Assembly (NCBI GenBank): GCA_963698085.1
Contig: OY969122.1
Location: 1,488,001-1,552,000 of the forward strand
Direction of reading: 5' to 3'
Source: VRUE01 sp963698085
GTDB lineage: Bacteria > Actinomycetota > Thermoleophilia > Solirubrobacterales > 70-9
Length of the DNA stretch: 64,000 nucleotides
Shown here: positions 6,795 to 16,402 of the stretch, piece after piece
Position numbering within the stretch: the first letter of the stretch is position 1
Layout: every line of letters begins with the position of its first letter
The notes under the pieces: generated by a model
Seen by the model: only the letters and a program-made list of their open reading frames with translations
Told to the model about the DNA's origin: nothing
Databases searched by the model: none
Program-made: the position numbers and the translations under genes

Positions 6795-9700
6795 ATGAGG
6801 TCTAGCAGGGGATCAATCGCCAGCCGCGTGCGCTGGATCGCCGTCTTCGCGGCTGTACTACTCGCCTGCTCGTCCATTCCCGTTGTCGCCGCCGAATCTG
6901 AGGAAGCGGGTTTCACTCCACCGACGAGTGAGGAAAAAGAGATTGCTGCTGCCCAAGTACCTGGGGCAGTCGAAGTATCCGAAGCACTCGGAGACCTCTC
7001 CGCAACCCAGGCAAAGAGCTTGCTGAGTTCAGCCTTTGACGAGATTCTGGGCGGACTGGACGGCGATCCCGCCCGCCTCATCAGCGACCTACAGATCGAA
7101 CATGTCGTTGGCGATCACGCAGCTCTCGTGCCGGACGGCGAAGGCGGGAGCCAGCTTGTCGAATTGCCGATCCCAGTCCGCAGTCAGGTTCCTGGCGAGG
7201 AAGCAAAGCCGGTTGACCTGAGCTTGGAAGCTGTGCAAGGCGATTTCGTTCCCGAAACCGCAGCAACCGATATTCGACTTCCCGGCACTCTCAACGGTGA
7301 GATCAGCATCGGCGATGAGCTTGCAATCTCCAGCTTGCCCGGCGACGGCGAGGTGAGCGCTACGCGCTACGGCGACAAGGACCTTTTTTTCGGCAACACC
7401 AGCACGGACACCGACACTTTCGTCGCACCGTTGACCAGCGGTGTCGAGATCTTCGAGCAGATTCGATCGCCGAAGAGTCCCGAGCAGTTCCGCTTCGGAC
7501 TCTCCTTGCCAGAAGGGGCGGAGCTTCGCTCAGACGGTCAGGGGGGCGCCGAGGTCATTGACGCTTCCCAAGGGCGAATCGCTTTCATCCCGGCGCCGTA
7601 CGCAGTGGATGCACAGGGGACCGATATCCCGGTATCGATGAAGGTCGACAGAGACTCCATTGTCGTCGAGATCCCCCATCGCTCCCTTGAGATCGCTTAC
7701 CCCGCGCTCTTAGATCCCGAACTAGTTGTCGAGAACTGGTACTGGAGCGGCGGCAGCATCTTTGGCCTGGGGTACTGGGGCTGGGAGGAGAGCGCCGATT
7801 ACGAAAGCAGCTTCAGTTGCATAGTCACCTGCTGGGGGTCCGGTCTGTATGCGCGATCCAAAGGGAACAACTACTCGTACGGCGCAAACACCTGGGGCCG
7901 TTGGGTCTACACTGCCCCGAACTCAACTGCCTACATCAGCCGAGTGGTCTTCTCGACGTTGCGGGGCAGCGTCTACAACTGCCAGACCCAAGAGCCCCAC
8001 GGCTGGGTGGGGCTGTGGAACGGCGGCTCATACAGCGGCCTCGGCACCTACAGACCTCTTAGTTTCAGCGCCACCAGCCACGACACGGGCTGGGTGGGCG
8101 GCCCTGGCACCCGCTGGGCACACGTCGCCATCGGCACTGGCGGCAGCCCCTCGCAGCTTGCTTGCGGCCATGACTTCTACGTTGGCGGCGCGACGATCTA
8201 CCAAGACGATCCGGAGAACCCAGGAGTTTCAATCAGCGGCAAACCAAGCGGTTGGATCACCGACACGCCGGCCTTCACTATCACCGCGAATGGGAGCGAC
8301 CCCGGCCTTGGGGTGCGCAAAATCACCTTCACCCGTGACGGGCAGCCGGCCATCGAGCGCCCGGTCGGCTGCAACGGGACCGCTGCCAGCCGCTGCCCTA
8401 CGAATCGCAGCGAGCAGTTCACCCAGACCGGGGCCAGCTTCGACGAGGGCAAGAAGAACGCCGCTATCACGGTCGAAGACGCCACGGGACGCAAATCGAC
8501 CCATACCTGGCAGACCCTGGTCGATCGGACCAAACCCGACCTCGCCTTGAGCGGTCAGTTGGCGGTAGCCACCGATGAGGACAAAGGCGAAGAACAGGGC
8601 AATGAAGAAGTCGAGGAGCTCTCACTCCCCGTCTACAACCTGAGCATCAAAGCCACCGACATCGGCACGGAGAGCAACGCCGACGCGAAAAAGCGTTCAG
8701 GCGTCAAAAAGATCGAGGTCTTCCTTGATGGCTCCGAAATGCAGAATTGGGAACAACCTTGCTCGGACAGCTGCCCTATGGAGCAAACCTACGTGCTGAG
8801 GCTTCAGGATCTTGAATCGGGCCTCCACAAACTGAAAGTCATCGCGACCGACTACGTGGACAAGGCACGCGAACGCGAAATCGAGTTCGAGTACATCCCC
8901 GCAACCGGGATCAAAGACGAGTACGTAATGCACTACTTCCCGCTGCCTGACGGATCAGGCAACGAAATCGAAGAAGAGAACCCCGAGCGTCCCGAACTTG
9001 CCGTCAACGTGATGAACGGCAACCTCGTCTACCGCGAGAAGGATGTCGATGTCGAAGGCTACGGCGTCGATCTCGAAGTTGAGCGCTACTACAACTCCCA
9101 ACTCCCCGAGACCACCGAGTGGGGGCGTGGCTGGACGCTAGCGCAGACGCCGGATCTCGACGTGGAGGAAGTCGAAGGACCGCCAAGCAAAGCGACGATG
9201 CTCCGGGCAAGCGGCGCGGTCGAGGGCTCGGTCGGGCTGCCGGCGTCGGTAGGCACGCAGAAATTCGACCCCCAGCTACAGGCAGTGGTCACCAAGGAGT
9301 TCGGTGGGGGCTACGAGGTGACTGATGCGACCGGCGAAAGCGACACCGCTCTCGCCTTCAACTCGGCCGGGAAGGTCGAGGAACTGCGCACCGAGGGCGA
9401 GGCCAGGATCGATTACTCCTATGCGGCGGGTGAGTTGGCCGAAATCGCGGTTGACGATCCTGCCAGCTTCAATGTCAAAGACCCAGGGGAACTTGAAAAA
9501 CCCGGTTCAGGACTGATCGACAAACCCACCTACGCCTCGGCCTTCGGCTCCTACGGCGGCGGCGACGGACAGTTCCGCTCCCCAGGCGACGTGGCGATCG
9601 ACCTCCAAGGCAATCTCTGGATCGCCGACAAGGCCAACAACCGCATCCAGAAGTTCGACAAGGGCGGCAAATTCCTCGCCGCCTACGGCTCCCTGGGCTC

Positions 9701-12700
9701 TGGCAACGGCCAGTTCAACCGACCCTCCTCGATCGCTGTCGACCGCGAAGGCAACATCCTCATCAGCGACTCCAACAACCACCGCATCCAGAAGCTCAGC
9801 CCGAGCGGTGCGTTCATCGCCAAATTCGGCTCCTCCGGTTCGGGCAACGGCCAGCTCAACAAGCCCGAAGGTATCGCCGCGGACCCCGAAGGCAACATCT
9901 GGGTCTCCGACACCCAGAACGGCCGCGTGCAGAAGTTCAACGACAAAGGTGAATTCCTCGCGATCCTCGACTCCGGCCAACTCTACGAACCGACCGGTAT
10001 CGATGTCGATGCCGGCGGCAACATCTGGGTCGCCGACTGGCAGAAAAACCGCATCTCGGTATTCGACTCCTCTGGTGTCCACAAAAGCAACGTCGGCTCG
10101 GCCGGCTCGGGCGACGGCCAGTTCAACCGACCCGACGCGCTTGAGATCGACAGGGAAGGCAACGTCTGGGTCGGCGACCTGCAGAACAGCCGCGTGCAGC
10201 GCTTCGACCTAGCCGGGCAATACGTCGGCCAGTTCGGATCAGGGGGGTCGGGAGAAGGGCAGTTCAGCCTCGACTACCCGATGGGGATCGTTGCTGACGG
10301 CAAGGGCCGCCTCTGGGTGACCGACGTCAACAACCACAGGGTGCAGGAGTGGTTGGTCCCGATCGACAAACCCACCTACGCCTCGGCCTTCGGCTCCTAC
10401 GGCGGCGGCGACGGACAGTTCCGCTCCCCAGGCGACGTGGCGATCGACCTCCAAGGCAATCTCTGGATCGCCGACAAGGCCAACAACCGCATCCAGAAGT
10501 TCGACAAGGGCGGCAAATTCCTCGCCGCCTACGGCTCCCTGGGCTCTGGCAACGGCCAGTTCAACCGACCCTCCTCGATCGCTGTCGACCGCGAAGGCAA
10601 CATCCTCATCAGCGACTCCAACAACCACCGCATCCAGAAGCTCAGCCCGAGCGGTGCGTTCATCGCCAAATTCGGCTCCTCCGGTTCGGGCAACGGCCAG
10701 CTCAACAAGCCCGAAGGTATCGCCGCGGACCCCGAAGGCAACATCTGGGTCTCCGACACCCAGAACGGCCGCGTGCAGAAGTTCAACGACAAAGGTGAAT
10801 TCCTCGCGATCCTCGACTCCGGCCAACTCTACGAACCGACCGGTATCGATGTCGATGCCGGCGGCAACATCTGGGTCGCCGACTGGCAGAAAAACCGCAT
10901 CTCGGTATTCGACTCCTCTGGTGTCCACAAAAGCAACGTCGGCTCGGCCGGCTCGGGCGACGGCCAGTTCAACCGACCCGACGCGCTTGAGATCGACAGG
11001 GAAGGCAACGTCTGGGTCGGCGACCTGCAGAACAGCCGCGTGCAGCGCTTCGACCTAGCCGGGCAATACGTCGGCCAGTTCGGATCAGGGGGGTCGGGAG
11101 AAGGGCAGTTCAGCCTCGACTACCCGATGGGGATCGTTGCTGACGGCAAGGGCCGCCTCTGGGTGACCGACGTCAACAACCACAGGGTGCAGGAGTGGTT
11201 GGTGGCCCACTACGCCCCCGATCCTCTGACTGAGTTCGATCTCAGCAACGGCGACCCGGAGGTTGAAGTTGAGACTCCGGAAGGGCTTGTGAGCAGTGTC
11301 GAGGGCGATGAGGCCGGCATCCATGCCTATGAGCATGAAGGCCGCCGCCTTACCTCCCATGAGGATGCCGATGGGGAGACCACCTACGAGTACGACGAAG
11401 TCGGCCGGATGACGCGAGTCGAGTTGCCTAACGGAACCTGGGCGGAGATCGAATACGGAACCACCGACGGGCGGGTCAAAAAAGTCAAAGTCGATCCCGC
11501 GGGGTCAGCCCCGGAAAAGACGACCAGCTTCAGCTACACCGACCAGCCACGCTCAACCAAAGTCATCCTGCCTGACGCACCGGCTATCACCTACGACATA
11601 GGCGAAGACGGCTCGGTCTTCAAATCGCAGAACGCGCTCAACCCACCCGAATTCGAAAACATCGCCGGCACGCTCTATGACGTGGAAAACAAAGAAACTG
11701 CGGCGCCGATCGCCGTCGGCGAATACAATCTGGTCGTCAAAGCGTATTCGGAGGCGGGTATTGCCTCGATCCAGGTCTACGCTAACGGAAATCAACTCGT
11801 CTCCGAGAAGACCTGCCCGCAGATCGACGAAGAACCCGAAGCATGCAAAAAACTCCCCGACGAGTGGGTGACCTATACCGGCAACCATGCTCCTGGCATC
11901 CTCAATCTCGAGATGGTCATCGAAGACGGGATAGAACAGGTGGCCAGCAAACGATTCTGGGTCAACATCCCCTACACGCCGCCACCGCCACCCGACCAGC
12001 CTGTGACCCCAAAATTCGCCGACGTCCTGCAGTTCCGTGAAGAGCACGGTCTTGACATTGACCTTGATCCGGTGCAGGACGAGCTTGAGATCAACGATCG
12101 CGTGTTCGACACGATCAACGACTGGATTCAGGGCAACTCCGCCGCCGTCGCATCGATGGAACGGTGGGGCGCGCCGCTGCGAACGCCGGAAGTCGCCGAG
12201 CTTGAATATCGCCTCGCCTATTGGTCGCACGATGCAGCAGCGATCGAAGCATGGGCGGCCGCCAACGCCGCGAGCTCATTCGCCGGTTCGTATATCGACG
12301 AACCCGCGGGCGGTGTAATTAGAGTTGGATTTACGCAGAATCAGCAAGCGACAATCAACGCCCTCACGAATAGTGCGAGTCTCATGGCACCTGACCGGAT
12401 TCTTCCATTCTCGATGAACCCAAGCCACTCGCTAGCGGCACTTCAGTCACTACAAAAAAGCATCGCGTCGTTTGCCGCTGAGTCCTATCCAACGCTAATC
12501 ACGAGCGTAGGGAGTGAACTGCGGGAAAATCGGGTTAGGGTCGGCGCTAGCGATCTCAAACAGGCTACGGAAATACTGCATAGCCAGTTTGGCAGCGGCG
12601 CCCCAATTACCGTCCACTATCAGCCGGTCTCCCGGCCGCGGCGTAGTGGTCGTGAACGGGTCACTGGCCCGATTAGAGCTGGAGATGTCCTTCGATTATT

Positions 12701-13397
12701 GGACGGTCCCAATAGCCCAGCGAAAGAAAAACTTGTTGGCGCTCCTTGCACGAACGCATTCGGGGCGTTTGACAAGGTCAAAAACAAACAGACTGGCCGA
12801 ATGGAGACGCGGATGTTCGTTTTAACGGCAAGTCACTGTATGGAAAAGGACCACGAGGTCATTCGACGAAGCAGTCCTAGTCAGACCGAAAAGCAATGGA
12901 TCGGCATTGTGCGGCGCGACGGTGAGGATTTAAACCCGGAAACGCTTGAAGTGGACGCAGCGGCGATCCGTCTTTACCATCCCGAAGTAGTGCCACGAAA
13001 GATCTTCACTGCCGAAAACGCTCCGCGTATTTCAGTCAAATCGATTAGTGTAGCTCCTGGAATCGGAACTAACATTTGCTTCTCGGGATTCAAATCAAAC
13101 GAGCAACGGTGCGGTCCCATCATCTCGCCACCTCAAGAGACGTACAACGACGGTTACTCTACGGTCGAGATCTGCTTCGAAGCGTTTATTGAGGACGGAG
13201 ATAGCGGTAGTCCAGCTTGGGTCGAAGGCACGGGGGCGGCCGTTGGAATAATGACCAGTGGCTTCGGTCAATTCGAAGGACTTCCGAAAGAAGCATGCTT
13301 TGAGGCTTTAAAGCCGTACCCGGGCTGGCCGGCGAGTTCAGCGGTATTTACGAATGACGGGTTGGCACCGCTACATTTGGTGGTAGATAGTGGCTAG
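6795..13397 (+). CDS. Giant secreted Rhs/NHL-repeat protein with C-terminal trypsin-like protease
   Basis: 2,200 aa, started at the ATG at 6795 (AGGGGG ribosome site) rather than an ATG 23 codons earlier. In order: signal peptide to about residue 33; a long N-terminal region with a Trp/Gly-rich beta domain (about 310-470) and Ig-like segment (about 475-580); an Rhs entry domain (VMNGNLVYREKDVDVEGYG, about 735); two identical six-bladed NHL propellers (about 907-1470); a YD/Rhs repeat (YDEVGRMTRVELPNG, about 1533); a linker that resembles a protease propeptide; and an S1 peptidase domain with TASHC (His about 2012), VDAAAI (Asp about 2054) and GDSGSP (Ser about 2135). The protein should be exported and surface-associated. 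The terminal ~1 kb has lower GC than the Rhs part, as if the C-terminal module were exchanged. Confidence 0.88.
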   Translation: MRSSRGSIASRVRWIAVFAAVLLACSSIPVVAAESEEAGFTPPTSEEKEIAAAQVPGAVEVSEALGDLSATQAKSLLSSAFDEILGGLDGDPARLISDLQIEHVVGDHAALVPDGEGGSQLVELPIPVRSQVPGEEAKPVDLSLEAVQGDFVPETAATDIRLPGTLNGEISIGDELAISSLPGDGEVSATRYGDKDLFFGNTSTDTDTFVAPLTSGVEIFEQIRSPKSPEQFRFGLSLPEGAELRSDGQGGAEVIDASQGRIAFIPAPYAVDAQGTDIPVSMKVDRDSIVVEIPHRSLEIAYPALLDPELVVENWYWSGGSIFGLGYWGWEESADYESSFSCIVTCWGSGLYARSKGNNYSYGANTWGRWVYTAPNSTAYISRVVFSTLRGSVYNCQTQEPHGWVGLWNGGSYSGLGTYRPLSFSATSHDTGWVGGPGTRWAHVAIGTGGSPSQLACGHDFYVGGATIYQDDPENPGVSISGKPSGWITDTPAFTITANGSDPGLGVRKITFTRDGQPAIERPVGCNGTAASRCPTNRSEQFTQTGASFDEGKKNAAITVEDATGRKSTHTWQTLVDRTKPDLALSGQLAVATDEDKGEEQGNEEVEELSLPVYNLSIKATDIGTESNADAKKRSGVKKIEVFLDGSEMQNWEQPCSDSCPMEQTYVLRLQDLESGLHKLKVIATDYVDKAREREIEFEYIPATGIKDEYVMHYFPLPDGSGNEIEEENPERPELAVNVMNGNLVYREKDVDVEGYGVDLEVERYYNSQLPETTEWGRGWTLAQTPDLDVEEVEGPPSKATMLRASGAVEGSVGLPASVGTQKFDPQLQAVVTKEFGGGYEVTDATGESDTALAFNSAGKVEELRTEGEARIDYSYAAGELAEIAVDDPASFNVKDPGELEKPGSGLIDKPTYASAFGSYGGGDGQFRSPGDVAIDLQGNLWIADKANNRIQKFDKGGKFLAAYGSLGSGNGQFNRPSSIAVDREGNILISDSNNHRIQKLSPSGAFIAKFGSSGSGNGQLNKPEGIAADPEGNIWVSDTQNGRVQKFNDKGEFLAILDSGQLYEPTGIDVDAGGNIWVADWQKNRISVFDSSGVHKSNVGSAGSGDGQFNRPDALEIDREGNVWVGDLQNSRVQRFDLAGQYVGQFGSGGSGEGQFSLDYPMGIVADGKGRLWVTDVNNHRVQEWLVPIDKPTYASAFGSYGGGDGQFRSPGDVAIDLQGNLWIADKANNRIQKFDKGGKFLAAYGSLGSGNGQFNRPSSIAVDREGNILISDSNNHRIQKLSPSGAFIAKFGSSGSGNGQLNKPEGIAADPEGNIWVSDTQNGRVQKFNDKGEFLAILDSGQLYEPTGIDVDAGGNIWVADWQKNRISVFDSSGVHKSNVGSAGSGDGQFNRPDALEIDREGNVWVGDLQNSRVQRFDLAGQYVGQFGSGGSGEGQFSLDYPMGIVADGKGRLWVTDVNNHRVQEWLVAHYAPDPLTEFDLSNGDPEVEVETPEGLVSSVEGDEAGIHAYEHEGRRLTSHEDADGETTYEYDEVGRMTRVELPNGTWAEIEYGTTDGRVKKVKVDPAGSAPEKTTSFSYTDQPRSTKVILPDAPAITYDIGEDGSVFKSQNALNPPEFENIAGTLYDVENKETAAPIAVGEYNLVVKAYSEAGIASIQVYANGNQLVSEKTCPQIDEEPEACKKLPDEWVTYTGNHAPGILNLEMVIEDGIEQVASKRFWVNIPYTPPPPPDQPVTPKFADVLQFREEHGLDIDLDPVQDELEINDRVFDTINDWIQGNSAAVASMERWGAPLRTPEVAELEYRLAYWSHDAAAIEAWAAANAASSFAGSYIDEPAGGVIRVGFTQNQQATINALTNSASLMAPDRILPFSMNPSHSLAALQSLQKSIASFAAESYPTLITSVGSELRENRVRVGASDLKQATEILHSQFGSGAPITVHYQPVSRPRRSGRERVTGPIRAGDVLRLLDGPNSPAKEKLVGAPCTNAFGAFDKVKNKQTGRMETRMFVLTASHCMEKDHEVIRRSSPSQTEKQWIGIVRRDGEDLNPETLEVDAAAIRLYHPEVVPRKIFTAENAPRISVKSISVAPGIGTNICFSGFKSNEQRCGPIISPPQETYNDGYSTVEICFEAFIEDGDSGSPAWVEGTGAAVGIMTSGFGQFEGLPKEACFEALKPYPGWPASSAVFTNDGLAPLHLVVDSG
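9515..10357 (+). repeat. Exact internal duplication, copy 1 (six NHL blades)
   Basis: First unit of an 846-base tandem period inside the Rhs/NHL gene. 843 bases are identical, silent positions included, to 10361-11203. Each unit encodes 281-282 residues, six blades of about 47 aa (FGS-GSG-GQF ... GNIWVSD ... NRIQKF), i.e. one complete beta-propeller. Confidence 0.95.
10361..11203 (+). repeat. Exact internal duplication, copy 2 (six NHL blades)
   Basis: Second unit of the tandem duplication; it begins GATCGACAAACCCACC as at 9515. Identity ends at 11203, where GGC replaces the CCC that follows copy 1. The lack of any silent difference points to a recent or homogenised duplication. Confidence 0.95.
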
Positions 13398-14310
13398 CTT
13401 GACTCTTATGCGCAAGCTAATGATGCGCGTTCTCGCGCTCAGCGGTGCCGCGCTTGCCTGCAGCCTGATTCTTACGTCCGGTTCTGCTCCCGCGATCACT
13501 GAGGAAAGCGCTCGGAATGCATTCTGCGGCGATGAGACCGTACGCGACTATAGGTTCCCCTTTCGACGGATGAGAGCTCTTCACGAGGTACCCGAGTCAG
13601 GACGCCTACCTTTTGCGCCTAAAGGAATCTTACTCAAAGTATTGGACGACGGGCTGCGTGTGGGGCCTGGTGCGATTGGTTTCGCACTTACCGACAATGC
13701 GATCGGTCAGGATCGTCTACTGAATTGGCGAATTACTGCCGGGCTCGTCCGTGTGGATGGGCGTGGGAGGCCCGGTGGACTCCTGAAAACTAGAGCATGG
13801 AGGCTGGGGACGGTCGACCTCCATAACGAGGACGGAGTGCTGCACCTATCCGTCAACGGACAGCCCACGTTCTACCGGATGGACATCACATTCAGAAATA
13901 ACACCGGGAAACGCTTGGGCAGATACGCTGCGTATTTCCGTGTTGTTAGGCCGAATGTGAATGTCGAGCTCGTCTCGAGCGACCAGTCACTTGAGCAGGG
14001 ACAATCTCTCCATGCCCGAGTCGAGAACCTAGGTACCGAGTCGGTTGCACCAGACAGCCGCATATATCTTGAGCAGTTCGATGCCCATGAATGGCATCCC
14101 GTCACTTCTTACCTCACGCCTGGACGGCGACCCCAAATCCGAGCTGTCCTCCCTGCGGGGCAGGCTGCCCGCTGCGTCGAGATTCAGATTCCCAATGAGC
14201 AGGGAGTCGGGCTTTACCGGATCACGAGCAAAGTGGCCCTTTGGCGAAGTCCGTCGCGGCAGGTGACCCTTTCAAAGGTCTTCCGCGTAGAACTTGCTGA
14301 CTCCGGTTAG
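13390..14310 (+). CDS. Secreted protein overlapping the Rhs/protease gene
   Basis: 306 aa from a GTG that overlaps the last eight bases of the upstream gene; an ATG at 13411 gives a protein seven residues shorter and is equally possible. The N-terminus is a clear signal peptide (MRVLALSGAALACSLILTS, Ala-rich cleavage region). The mature part has an Arg-rich beta-looking segment followed by a C-terminal Ig-like, pilin-chaperone-like fold region (VELVSSDQSLEQGQSLHARVEN... YRITSKVALW). No family is recognised with confidence. Overlap with the protease-bearing gene and the same lower GC suggest the two were acquired together; a secreted partner, inhibitor or specificity factor is conceivable (inference). 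Confidence 0.75.
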   Translation: MASLTLMRKLMMRVLALSGAALACSLILTSGSAPAITEESARNAFCGDETVRDYRFPFRRMRALHEVPESGRLPFAPKGILLKVLDDGLRVGPGAIGFALTDNAIGQDRLLNWRITAGLVRVDGRGRPGGLLKTRAWRLGTVDLHNEDGVLHLSVNGQPTFYRMDITFRNNTGKRLGRYAAYFRVVRPNVNVELVSSDQSLEQGQSLHARVENLGTESVAPDSRIYLEQFDAHEWHPVTSYLTPGRRPQIRAVLPAGQAARCVEIQIPNEQGVGLYRITSKVALWRSPSRQVTLSKVFRVELADSG

Positions 14311-14324
14311 CGCCGCTCCGCTAA
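14307..14324. terminator. Weak hairpin at the end of the secreted partner gene
   Basis: TTAGCG and CGCTAA with a six-base loop begin at the stop codon. There is no T-run, so termination is only suggested. The following 180 bases up to 14503 contain no recognisable gene. Confidence 0.25.
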
Positions 14325-14502
14325 TGGACCGACCCTGATGGGGGCAAGGGGGACTTCGATGTGGCCTCAAATGTGGTTCCGGGGATCCTGGACGACCCCT
14401 CATTACGACCCCTTAGCCTGAAGCACCGTTAGATGGCGGTTCTAGCCGTGCCTACTGAGTTCTTGGTACGCTTGCCGCATTAAGGTCAGGATTTTAATCT
14501 CT

Positions 14503-16335
14503 ATGTTTGCCGCCGCGGCGATCGCGGCGCCTGTTGCGGCGGCCGCTCCCTCCGACACGGAAGGGCAGACCACGGTGCAGCAGCGGATCGTGCCGGCGGC
14601 ACCGGGCGCCTACCGTTTCCTGCAGCTCGGCGCGGGTGAGCCGTACACGGTGCGCGAGGAGCTCGGTGCCGCCGGCGCCGGCCGCGCGAGCGCCCGCACC
14701 TCGCTCGTCTACTTCGGGCAGCTCTCCGACTTCCAGCTCGCCGACGAGGAGTCGCCGGCGCGGGTCGAGATCATCGACCCGCTATCCACGCCGCTCAACC
14801 TTCCCTTCGGCTCGGCCTGGCGCCCCTGGGAGGCGCTCGAGCCGCAGATCTCCGACGCGATGATTCGGCAGTTGAACCAGTTCACCGGCGCCAGCCCGGT
14901 TGCCGACGGAGGCGGCGGGCACCGCGCCATGGACCTGACGATCAACACCGGCGACTCGGCCGACAGCCAGCAGCTCAACGAGACGCAGTGGGTGCGCACG
15001 CTGCTCGAGGGGGGTGCGCTGAACCCCAACAGCGGCGTCAGCAAAGCGACTTACTCGCATCTGCTCTGCCCGAACCTGCTCGTCCCCGGTGCCGCCGAGG
15101 CGGCCCGCTACACCGGCATCCAGGACTACGACGACTACTTCGAGGGCACCTTCCCCGAGTTCTACGACCCCGACAGCCCCAAAGGCCCGCACGCCGCCTG
15201 GCCCAAATACCCCGGGCTGATGGACAAGGCGCAGCAGGCCTTCACCGCCGCCGGCGTCGACGTGCCCTCCTACGTCGCCTTTGGTAACCACGACGCCCTC
15301 GTCCAGGGCAACGCGGCGGCGAACCTCGCCTTCGAGCAGGTCGCCACCGGCTGCCTCAAGCCGATCGGCCCCGTGCCAAATCCCGAAAACGCGGCGGCGC
15401 TGCTTGCCTCCCTGTTCGACCCGACGGCCCTGCTGGGGACCCTGCTGAGCAGCCCGCAGAACCTGGTCCTCGTGCCGGGTGACCCGCAGCGACGGTTCGT
15501 CTCCAAGAAGCAGTACAAGGACATCTTCAAAGCGGGCACCCAGGCGGATGGCCACGGCTTCGACTTCATCGAAGCCGCCCAGGAGAGCGCCTCGAAAGGC
15601 GCCGCCGGCTACTACGCGTGGAGCCCGACCCCGGGGATGCGCTTCATCGCGGTCGACACCGTCGCCGAGGCGGGCACGATCCTGACGCCGAGCGGAGCCT
15701 CGACCTCCGACGGCAACATCGACGACCCGCAGTTCAAATGGCTGCGGGGTCAGTTGGAAGCCGCGACGGCCGCCGACGAGTTGGTCGTGCTCTTCAGCCA
15801 CCACGCGCCGGAGAGCCTCACTGCCGACGCCGCCGACGAGCTGGCGCCGCTCTGCCTGATCAACGACGCGCACGGCCACGACATCAACCCCGGTTGCGAC
15901 CTCGACCCGCGCAGCTCGCAGCCGATCCGCCTGCAGGCCGACGCGGTCAGTCTGCTGCACGAATTCCCCAACGCGATCGCCTGGGTCGCGGGCCACTCGC
16001 ACGACAACGTCGTCAACCCGTTCCCGAATCCGGGCGGGTCGGGTGGCTTCTGGAGCATTCGGGTCGCCGCCGAGGCCGACTGGCCGCAGCAGAGCCGCCT
16101 GCTCGAGGTCTTCGACAACCACGACGGCACGCTCTCGATCTTCGGCACGATCCTCGACCACGTCGGGCAATCGGTCGCCCCGGCGCCGGGGACGGCGGCG
16201 AGTGGGATGGACCTCAACGACCTCGCCTCGGCCGGCCGGACGATGTCCTTCAACGATTTCCAGTCGGGCGCGCCGATCGGCGAAGGCCAGGCCGACGACC
16301 GCAACGTCGAGTTGCTGGTCGACGACCCGCGCTGA
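14503..16335 (+). CDS. Secreted metallophosphoesterase (TIGR03767-like)
   Basis: 610 aa calcineurin-fold phosphoesterase. The dimetal motifs occur in order: GQLSDFQ near residue 70 (D-x-H-variant block), TINTGDSADS near 150 (GD block), FGNHDAL near 263 (GNHD block), LFSHHAPES near 430 and WVAGHSHDN near 500 (GHxH block). The order and the long insert between GD and GNHD match the actinobacterial TIGR03767 family. The N-terminus is Ala-rich and leader-like but lacks early Arg/Lys. No start exists between 14503 and the upstream in-frame stop at 14443, so the ATG is accepted with an AGG 12 bases upstream. The substrate is unknown. Its stop faces the fumarase gene across a bidirectional terminator. 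Confidence 0.85.
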   Translation: MFAAAAIAAPVAAAAPSDTEGQTTVQQRIVPAAPGAYRFLQLGAGEPYTVREELGAAGAGRASARTSLVYFGQLSDFQLADEESPARVEIIDPLSTPLNLPFGSAWRPWEALEPQISDAMIRQLNQFTGASPVADGGGGHRAMDLTINTGDSADSQQLNETQWVRTLLEGGALNPNSGVSKATYSHLLCPNLLVPGAAEAARYTGIQDYDDYFEGTFPEFYDPDSPKGPHAAWPKYPGLMDKAQQAFTAAGVDVPSYVAFGNHDALVQGNAAANLAFEQVATGCLKPIGPVPNPENAAALLASLFDPTALLGTLLSSPQNLVLVPGDPQRRFVSKKQYKDIFKAGTQADGHGFDFIEAAQESASKGAAGYYAWSPTPGMRFIAVDTVAEAGTILTPSGASTSDGNIDDPQFKWLRGQLEAATAADELVVLFSHHAPESLTADAADELAPLCLINDAHGHDINPGCDLDPRSSQPIRLQADAVSLLHEFPNAIAWVAGHSHDNVVNPFPNPGGSGGFWSIRVAAEADWPQQSRLLEVFDNHDGTLSIFGTILDHVGQSVAPAPGTAASGMDLNDLASAGRTMSFNDFQSGAPIGEGQADDRNVELLVDDPR

Positions 16336-16341
16336 TCCGAT

Positions 16342-16385
16342 CTCTGGCGACTTACCGTCGCCTGAGGGGGGCTAAGTCGCCAGAG
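16342..16385. terminator. Bidirectional terminator hairpin
   Basis: CTCTGGCGACTTA pairs perfectly with TAAGTCGCCAGAG (13 bp) around an 18-base loop, between the converging stops of the metallophosphoesterase and the fumarase. The symmetrical position argues for termination of both transcripts. Confidence 0.7.
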
Positions 16386-16402
16386 GTCCCTTCATAGGGT
16401 CC

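Noticed and set aside
9515..11203. Tandem repeat considered as a CRISPR or satellite array
   Set aside because: The period is 846 bases, it is fully coding, and each unit encodes a six-bladed NHL propeller.
14782..16170. Long minus-strand frame opposite the metallophosphoesterase
   Set aside because: Composition is antisense-like (Val/Arg/Gly/Asp-rich), with no recognisable motifs, while the plus strand encodes an intact enzyme. The same reasoning excludes 29300-30880, 45715-47580, 48719-50215 and 51630-53210 on the minus strand.
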